64,000 nt of DNA, taken from positions 186,001 to 250,000 of the forward strand of contig NZ_CP040244.1 of the NCBI RefSeq assembly GCF_005517195.1, given 5' to 3'. The stretch comes from Streptomyces vilmorinianum (lineage in GTDB: Bacteria; Actinomycetota; Actinomycetes; Streptomycetales; Streptomycetaceae). Position 1 is the first letter of the stretch, and each line of letters begins with the position of its first letter. The notes under the pieces are model-generated. The model worked only from the letters and a program-made list of their open reading frames with translations. It ran no database searches and had not been told where the DNA came from. This document shows, piece by piece, positions 59,124-64,000 of the stretch. Made by a program: the position numbers and the translations under genes.

Positions 59124-59446
59124 CTGTGCCGCCGGACGACCGGGTCTTCCGGCGAGAGATGGCCTCGGCCTATCGATCCGGGTGGCATTTCATCGATCTC
59201 GTCACGGCCATCCCCCACCGTGGTGATTCGTTGATGGTCACCCTCTTCGGAGAACCGATCGTCGTCGCTCGTGAGCAGGACGAGGACGTTCGCGCCTATC
59301 GGTGCCTGCGGCGGCCTCGTGGCGCCCCGCAGCCCGTTCGCTGTGCCATCCGGTACGGCATGATTTTCGTCAATCTCGACCAACGAGACCACCAGCTCGT
59401 CGAGTCCGAGCCCGAAACCATCACCGCCACCCCCCGCAGTGCCTGA
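59120..59446 (+). CDS. Degenerate Rieske-like small protein
   Basis: A 108-residue protein, translationally coupled to the DPVWD peptide. It reads like a Rieske non-haem oxygenase N-terminal domain: RSGWHFIDLVTAIPHRGDSL, MVTLFGEPIVVAREQDEDVR, AYRCLRRPRGAPQPVRC, IRYGMIFVNLDQRDHQL. The iron-ligand CxH...CxxH pairs are not both present (CLRRPRG in place of the usual C-x-H-R-G). So it is either an altered redox module or a binding protein for the peptide. Confidence 0.5.
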   Translation: MTVPPDDRVFRREMASAYRSGWHFIDLVTAIPHRGDSLMVTLFGEPIVVAREQDEDVRAYRCLRRPRGAPQPVRCAIRYGMIFVNLDQRDHQLVESEPETITATPRSA

Positions 59447-59519
59447 GCGGTTCCCCCGTCGTTGTAGATCGCTCAGGTGCTTCCCCCACACAGCGGCGCC
59501 ATCGCGGACCTGAAACGCG

Positions 59520-60005
59520 ATGGCGCCGTTGTGCTGCCCGGGGCGGCCGCAGACGGCCGCGGCCCAGGACGCCGCGGACCCCGCCGCCCCCGTGAGGGCG
59601 GCGACACCGGACCGCCCCTCGTACGACGTGTCGCCGCGCGGCGACGCCGACGGCTCGCACTGGACCGGCCGCCAGACGGTGTCCTTCCGCGATGCCGCCC
59701 GCACTCCACTGCGTTCGGTCGACGTACGGCTGTGGGGCAACGGCACCGACGGCTGCGGAGCCCCGGACAGGCCGTCCCCGGTCCGGGTGGGCAGGGCCAC
59801 CGGAGGCACCCCGCGACCGCTCGCCGTCGGCTGCACCGCGCTGCGGATCGACCTGCCCGCGCCGCTGCCGTACGGGGCGCGTACGAGCGTCTCCTTCGAT
59901 GCCGAGATCACCGTCCCGGACCGCGTCCACCGCTTCGGCAGGGACGGCGCAGCGGCGACGACGCAGGACCTCGGCCCGTTCTGGACAGAGCACAGGATCC
60001 TCTGA
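59520..60005 (+). pseudogene. M1-family metallopeptidase, N-terminal domain only
   Basis: 161 codons match the beta-rich N-terminal domain of secreted M1 peptidases: PSYDVSPRGDADGSHWTGRQ, VSFRDAARTPLRSVDVRLWG, VGRATGGTPRPLAVGCTALR, IDLPAPLPYGARTSVSFDAE, HRFGRDGAAA. The catalytic domain with HExxH is missing: after GRDGAAATTQ the reading runs out in LGPFWTEHRIL and a stop. No convincing signal peptide is present. It follows the Rieske-like gene after about 70 bases. Confidence 0.7.
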
Positions 60006-60034
60006 CCTTCTGAGGTCGGAGGATCCTGAGGAGA

Positions 60035-60100
60035 CGACCCGGCCCTGCGACCCGGCCCTGCGACCCGGCCCTGCGACCCGGCCCTGCGAGCCGGCCCTTC
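60035..60100. repeat. 13-bp tandem repeat
   Basis: About five copies of CGACCCGGCCCTG, ending in CGAGCCGGCCCTTCGA. It lies just past the peptidase fragment and immediately before the 3' end of the acetyltransferase gene. Confidence 0.85.
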
Positions 60101-60122
60101 GAGCTAGTCCTTCGACCTGGCC

Positions 60123-60659
60123 CTACGGCTCCTGCTTCCAGTCCTTGACGAGGAGCCCGAGCAGCACCTCGTCAAGGAACTCGCCCAACACCCAGGCCGA
60201 GGAGCGCAGTACGCCCTCGCGGACGAAGCCGTTGCGCTCGGCGGCGCGCAGCATCGCGTCGTTGTCCGACAGCGTCTCGATCTGCAGCCGCTGCAGGCCG
60301 CGCACGACGAAACCGTAGTGGCACAGCACCGCGACCACGTCGGTGCCGTAGCCCTTGCCGCGAGCGGACGGCAGCAGTCCCAGGCCGACGTGCGCGGACC
60401 GGTTGTGGGTGTCGATGCCCCACAGCGTCGCGGTGCCGACCAGCGTGCCGCCGTCCAACTCCACCACGGAGAACGGGACGTGCCCCTGCTCCTTGTCGTC
60501 CACCACGAGCCGCGGGTCCTTCGAGCCGGGCGTGATCGGCCGCCACGGCCCGCCTTCGGCCCGCGAGCCGTTGACCACGTCGTCGTAGAGCTCGGTCCGC
60601 AGGATCGGGATGTCGTCCTCGTGGCGGGCCCTGAGCCCGACCTTGGTGCCTCTAAGCAT
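60123..60659 (-). CDS. GNAT-family acetyltransferase
   Basis: A 178-residue GNAT protein of the RimJ/RimL type: MLRGTKVGLRARHEDDIPIL, VELDGGTLVGTATLWGIDTH, VGLGLLPSARGKGYGTDVVA (acetyl-CoA loop), LQIETLSDNDAMLRAAERNG and FVREGVLRSSAWVLGEFLDE. Such proteins acetylate protein N-termini or small amines. No ribosome site is obvious in the upstream GC-rich sequence. Monocistronic. Confidence 0.88.
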   Translation of the reverse strand: MLRGTKVGLRARHEDDIPILRTELYDDVVNGSRAEGGPWRPITPGSKDPRLVVDDKEQGHVPFSVVELDGGTLVGTATLWGIDTHNRSAHVGLGLLPSARGKGYGTDVVAVLCHYGFVVRGLQRLQIETLSDNDAMLRAAERNGFVREGVLRSSAWVLGEFLDEVLLGLLVKDWKQEP

Positions 60660-60899
60660 GCGGGCTTCCTATCGGACCGGTTCGCCGACGGCAAACGGAT
60701 TAGGGCGACCGCATGGGCTCGAAAACCGGTGGAGCGGCGCCGCTGGGCGCCGTTAGCGTGCTGCCGAACCGAGTCGTCTGGTCAAGGACGTGCCGTTGTA
60801 CACCGTGTGAGACCCCCCGAGCGCTGATCTGTCGCGCGTCGCGCCTGTGCGCCGCGCTCCTTTCTGCTGCGGACTTCTCACTGAAACCGGTGTACTTCT

Positions 60900-61448
60900 G
60901 TGCTCGAAAACTGGGTGGTCATGCCCACCTGCCTGCCGCTCGTTCTCCGCCGTTGCCACGCGTGCGCGTCCGAGCGCTTCCGGGCGAGCGGCACATTCCG
61001 CGTCAACGCACACCACAAGCTCATCGACGCCTGGCTCCTCGTCCTCTGTACCGCCTGCGGGGAGACCGCGAAGCTCACGGTCCTGGAGCGGACGAACGTC
61101 CGCTCCGTACGACCTGAGCTGCTGGACCGGCTGCACGGCAACGACCCCGGCCTGACAGCCGAGTTGCTCCAGGATCCGGTCGTGCGGCGCCGTAACCGCA
61201 TCGCCCTCGACTGGGACGCCGCCTGGCGCCTCGACACCGGCGGATCGGATCACCTGGAGCGCGAGGCGGTCGACGTCTCGGTGCGCTTCGCGGCGCGGAT
61301 CCCCGTCCGGCCGGTGCGACTGATCGCCGAAGGGTGCGGTCTTTCGCGGGCCGAGGTCGAGAGACTGATCACGGAGGGCAGTCTCGTGTCGGCGGTCCGG
61401 CTGAGCGGCAGGCTCTCCGGCGACTTCACCTTCACGCTCAAGCGCTGA
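60900..61448 (+). CDS. DUF1062-family protein
   Basis: A 182-residue DUF1062 protein. The N-terminal half has a zinc-ribbon pair, RRCHACASERFRASG and LLVLCTACGETAKLTVLERT, the C-terminal half an S4-like segment (LIAEGCGLSRAEVERLITEG then SLVSAVRLSGRL). Function is unknown; the S4-like part suggests RNA binding. GTG start at VLENWVVM. Confidence 0.8.
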   Translation: MLENWVVMPTCLPLVLRRCHACASERFRASGTFRVNAHHKLIDAWLLVLCTACGETAKLTVLERTNVRSVRPELLDRLHGNDPGLTAELLQDPVVRRRNRIALDWDAAWRLDTGGSDHLEREAVDVSVRFAARIPVRPVRLIAEGCGLSRAEVERLITEGSLVSAVRLSGRLSGDFTFTLKR

Positions 61449-61461
61449 GCCCTCCTCGGGG

Positions 61462-61502
61462 CCAGGGGCCTGTCCGGCATGATCCGCCGGACAGGCCCCT
61501 GG
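61462..61502. terminator. Terminator after the DUF1062 gene
   Basis: A perfect 17-bp stem (CCAGGGGCCTGTCCGGC with GCCGGACAGGCCCCTGG) with a 7-base loop, 14 bases after the stop. Confidence 0.9.
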
Positions 61503-61590
61503 GCCCGGCCCGGACCCGGCCTGGACCGGGCTTAGACCGGGCTTAGACCGGACCTGGACCGGACCTGGACCGGGCCTGGACCGGACCTAG
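61503..61590. repeat. Tandem GACC(G/T)GG repeats
   Basis: About seven imperfect 12-13 bp units (GGCCTGGACCGG and GGCTTAGACCGG) between the DUF1062 terminator and the PPOX gene's 3' end. Like the 60035 array, it lies at the 3' end of a minus-strand gene. Confidence 0.8.
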
Positions 61591-61991
61591 GCCCGGCCCA
61601 TCGCTCGCGTCAGCGCGATCTCGATGACCACCCGGTCCGGGTTCGGCGTCGGCGTCCGCCCGTACCGCGCCGCGTAGCGGTCCACCGCGTCCGCGACGAC
61701 CTCCGCCTCCGTGCGGATGCGCGCCACGCCCTCCAGCGTCGCCCAGCGCCCCTTGTCCACCTGGCAGACCGCGACCCGCGCGCCCTCCGGGCCCGCCGCC
61801 AGGACGTTGGCGACCTTGTGGCTGTGCTTGTTGGTGATGACCCTCGCCAGCCCGTTCTCCGGGTCGTACGTCACGCCCACCGCCACCACGTGCGGGGTAC
61901 CGTCCGCGCGGGGGGTCGTGAGGGTGCACATGTGGTACTCGCGCCAGAAGCTGAGATACGAGTCGTCCGGGTTCCTCGGGTCAGTCGCCAT
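61587..61991 (-). CDS. PPOX-family (pyridoxamine 5'-phosphate oxidase-like) F420/FMN protein
   Basis: A 134-residue split-barrel protein: SFWREYHMCTLTTPRADGTP, HVVAVGVTYDPENGLARVIT, KVANVLAAGPEGARVAVCQV, DKGRWATLEGVARIRTEAEV. Proteins of this size in actinobacteria are usually F420-dependent reductases or FMN-binding proteins. The active-site residues cannot be assigned. It is divergent from clpB and shares the 120-base region with a HAIR site. Confidence 0.85.
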   Translation of the reverse strand: MATDPRNPDDSYLSFWREYHMCTLTTPRADGTPHVVAVGVTYDPENGLARVITNKHSHKVANVLAAGPEGARVAVCQVDKGRWATLEGVARIRTEAEVVADAVDRYAARYGRTPTPNPDRVVIEIALTRAMGRA

Positions 61992-62028
61992 GCCCGGAAC
62001 CTACCCGCGGCGGACCTGGCTCCCACAC

Positions 62029-62049
62029 CTTGAGTGGAATAGACTCAAC
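62029..62049 (+). promoter_or_regulatory. HAIR operator (HspR) of clpB
   Basis: CTTGAGT-N7-ACTCAAC, one base from the perfect HAIR, 64 bases before clpB. This places clpB in the HspR regulon with the dnaK operon. Confidence 0.9.
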
Positions 62050-62112
62050 TTTGTGGACGTTGGACGAGTCATAGACCGTGTGTAGCCGTACGCCGAGGAG
62101 GAGACACCGCAC

Positions 62113-64000
62113 GTGGACGCCGAACTGACCAACAAGAGCCGGGACGCGATCAACGCGGCCACCAGCCGCGCCGTGTCCCAGGGGCACCCGGATCTGACCC
62201 CCGCGCATCTTCTGCTGGCGCTGCTCGCGGGTCAGGACAACGAGAACATCATCGACCTGCTCGCCGCCGTCGAGGCCGACCAGGCCGCTGTACGGTCCGG
62301 TGCGGAGCGGCTGCTCGCCGCGCAGCCCAGCGTGACCGGCTCCACGGTCGCGCCGCCGCAGCCCAACCGGGAGCTGCTCGCCGTCATCGCCGACGCCGCC
62401 GAGCGCGCCAAGGAGCTCGGGGACGAGTACCTGTCCACCGAGCACCTGCTCATCGGGATCGCGGCGAAGGGCGGCCAGGCGGGTGAGATCCTCGACCGGC
62501 AGGGGGCGAGCGCGAAGAAGCTCCTTGACGCGTTCGAGAAGAGCAGGGGAGGGCGCCGGGTGACCACACCCGACCCGGAGGGTCAGTACAAGGCGCTGGA
62601 GAAGTTCGGTACGGACTTCACGGCGGCCGCGCGCGAGGGAAAGCTGGACCCCGTCATCGGGCGCGACCAGGAGATCCGGCGCGTCGTCCAGGTGCTCTCC
62701 CGCCGCACGAAGAACAACCCGGTCCTCATCGGCGAGCCCGGCGTCGGCAAGACAGCCGTCGTCGAGGGGCTCGCGCAGCGGATCGTGAAGGGTGACGTCC
62801 CCGAGTCGCTCCGCAACAAGCGCCTGGTCGCGCTCGACCTCGGCGCGATGGTCGCCGGTGCCAAGTACCGCGGTGAGTTCGAGGAGCGCCTGAAGACCGT
62901 CCTGTCCGAGATCAAGGCGAGCGACGGCCAGATCATCACCTTCATCGACGAGCTGCACACCGTCGTCGGCGCGGGCGCCGGCGGCGACTCGGCCATGGAC
63001 GCCGGCAACATGCTCAAGCCGATGCTGGCCCGCGGCGAGCTGCGCATGGTCGGCGCGACGACCCTCGACGAGTACCGCGAGCGGATCGAGAAGGACCCCG
63101 CCCTGGAGCGCCGCTTCCAGCAGGTCCTGGTCGCCGAGCCCAGCGTCGAGGACACCATCGCGATCCTGCGCGGACTCAAGGGGCGGTACGAGGCCCACCA
63201 CAAGGTCCAGATCGCCGACTCGGCCCTGGTGGCCGCCGCCACCCTCTCCGACCGGTACATCACCTCCCGCTTCCTGCCCGACAAGGCCATCGACCTCGTC
63301 GACGAGTCCGCCTCCCGGCTCCGCATGGAGATCGACTCCTCGCCCGTCGAGATCGACGAGCTCCAGCGCTCGGTCGACCGGCTGCACATGGAGGAGCTCG
63401 CCCTCAAGAACGAGACCGACGAGGCGAGCAAGCAGCGCCTGGAGAAGCTGCGCCGCGACCTCGCCGACCGCGAGGAGGAGCTGCGCGGCCTGACCGCCCG
63501 CTGGGAGAAGGAGAAGCAGTCCCTCAACCGCGTCGGCGAGCTGAAGGAACAGCTCGACGAGCTCCGCGGCCGCGCCGAGCGCGCCCAGCGCGACGGCGAC
63601 TTCGACACCGCCTCCAAGCTGCTGTACGGCGAGATTCCCGCGCTCGAGCGGGAGCTGGAGGAGGCGTCCGAGGCCGAGCAGGAGGTCTCCAAGGACACTA
63701 TGGTCAAGGAGGAGGTCGGACCGGACGACATCGCGGACGTGGTCGGCTCCTGGACCGGCATCCCCGCCGGCCGCCTCCTGGAGGGCGAGACGCAGAAGCT
63801 GCTGCGCATGGAGGACGAGATCGGCAAGCGGCTGATCGGCCAGAGCGAGGCCGTGCGGGCCGTCTCCGACGCCGTGCGCCGCACGCGCGCCGGGATCGCC
63901 GACCCCGACCGGCCCACCGGCTCCTTCCTCTTCCTCGGCCCGACCGGTGTCGGCAAGACCGAGCTGGCGAAGGCGCTCGCGGACTTCCTCTTCGACGACG
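62113..64000 (+). CDS. clpB: ATP-dependent chaperone ClpB (3' end beyond the window)
   Basis: The first 629 codons of a ClpB disaggregase. Start GTG in [19 protein letters not shown] with AGGAGGAGAC upstream. N-terminal Clp-N domain to about residue 145; first AAA+ module with Walker [14 protein letters not shown] (about residue 211) and Walker [10 protein letters not shown]; coiled-coil middle domain ([20 protein letters not shown]); second module Walker [21 protein letters not shown] at the edge. It dissolves aggregates together with DnaK. It is cut by the window, not truncated in nature. Confidence 0.97.
   Translation, partial: MDAELTNKSRDAINAATSRAVSQGHPDLTPAHLLLALLAGQDNENIIDLLAAVEADQAAVRSGAERLLAAQPSVTGSTVAPPQPNRELLAVIADAAERAKELGDEYLSTEHLLIGIAAKGGQAGEILDRQGASAKKLLDAFEKSRGGRRVTTPDPEGQYKALEKFGTDFTAAAREGKLDPVIGRDQEIRRVVQVLSRRTKNNPVLIGEPGVGKTAVVEGLAQRIVKGDVPESLRNKRLVALDLGAMVAGAKYRGEFEERLKTVLSEIKASDGQIITFIDELHTVVGAGAGGDSAMDAGNMLKPMLARGELRMVGATTLDEYRERIEKDPALERRFQQVLVAEPSVEDTIAILRGLKGRYEAHHKVQIADSALVAAATLSDRYITSRFLPDKAIDLVDESASRLRMEIDSSPVEIDELQRSVDRLHMEELALKNETDEASKQRLEKLRRDLADREEELRGLTARWEKEKQSLNRVGELKEQLDELRGRAERAQRDGDFDTASKLLYGEIPALERELEEASEAEQEVSKDTMVKEEVGPDDIADVVGSWTGIPAGRLLEGETQKLLRMEDEIGKRLIGQSEAVRAVSDAVRRTRAGIADPDRPTGSFLFLGPTGVGKTELAKALADFLFDD

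Overview
The window is high-GC actinobacterial DNA, almost certainly from a Streptomyces chromosome. The codon use, frequent GTG starts, HspR/HAIR-controlled dnaK operon and clpB, paired ECF41-type sigma factors and DUF5994/PRC-barrel genes all fit. All calls come from reading the sequence and its translations. No database was searched.

Layout. (1) 1-9.7 kb holds small metabolic and regulatory genes with two decayed loci: a dehydrogenase remnant and an amino acid permease. It also has a PP2C phosphatase, an XRE-cupin regulator, a TetR/VOC divergent pair, NmrA, and a cysteinyl-tRNA-synthetase-like protein. (2) 9.7-12.4 kb is island A, a divergent DUF5994/PRC-barrel cluster that recurs as island B at 36.9-39.9 kb. 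(3) 12.4-21.95 kb carries two ECF41 sigma factors (one next to an NDH-2-like oxidoreductase), membrane-protein operons, a KhtT/KhtU-like cation antiporter pair, and a junction of truncated genes. (4) 22-47.2 kb is an accretion zone upstream of an intact tRNA-Gly(CCC) at 47162-47232. The 3' half of this tRNA plus its terminator recurs in the same orientation at about 14.1, 21.9, 22.4, 34.9, 36.4 and 43.6 kb. A terminator-only scar lies at 33.5 kb. Most copies are followed by a second shared motif. Between copies lie small cargo modules: an RHS/HINT polymorphic toxin with a convergent Imm21-like immunity gene; a DUF1269 protein; an AbiEii-type toxin-antitoxin pair; an alpha/beta hydrolase; island B with gene fragments, a flavoprotein and a SUKH protein; and a final 3.5-kb module with a coupled two-gene glycine-rich membrane system and a small membrane protein. 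A C-terminal tyrosine recombinase fragment and a relaxase-like fragment are the only mobility relics seen. (5) 47.2-64 kb is core-like: dcd, a phosphoribosyltransferase, a Yip1-like protein, a large Fe-S oxidoreductase, a sugar transferase, dnaK-grpE-dnaJ-hspR, and the first 629 codons of clpB. Between hspR and clpB is an unusual LuxR regulator divergent from a small secreted peptide with four DPVWD repeats, coupled to a Rieske-like protein.

How the parts work together. HspR from the dnaK operon should bind the HAIR sites before dnaK (52979-52999) and clpB (62029-62049), joining the two chaperone loci in one heat-shock regulon. In the accretion zone, defence and conflict cargo (RHS toxin and Imm21, AbiE-like pair, SUKH, the membrane pair) is stacked behind one tRNA gene. 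Several genes have lost their 5' ends at shared breakpoints, which suggests repeated insertion and deletion.
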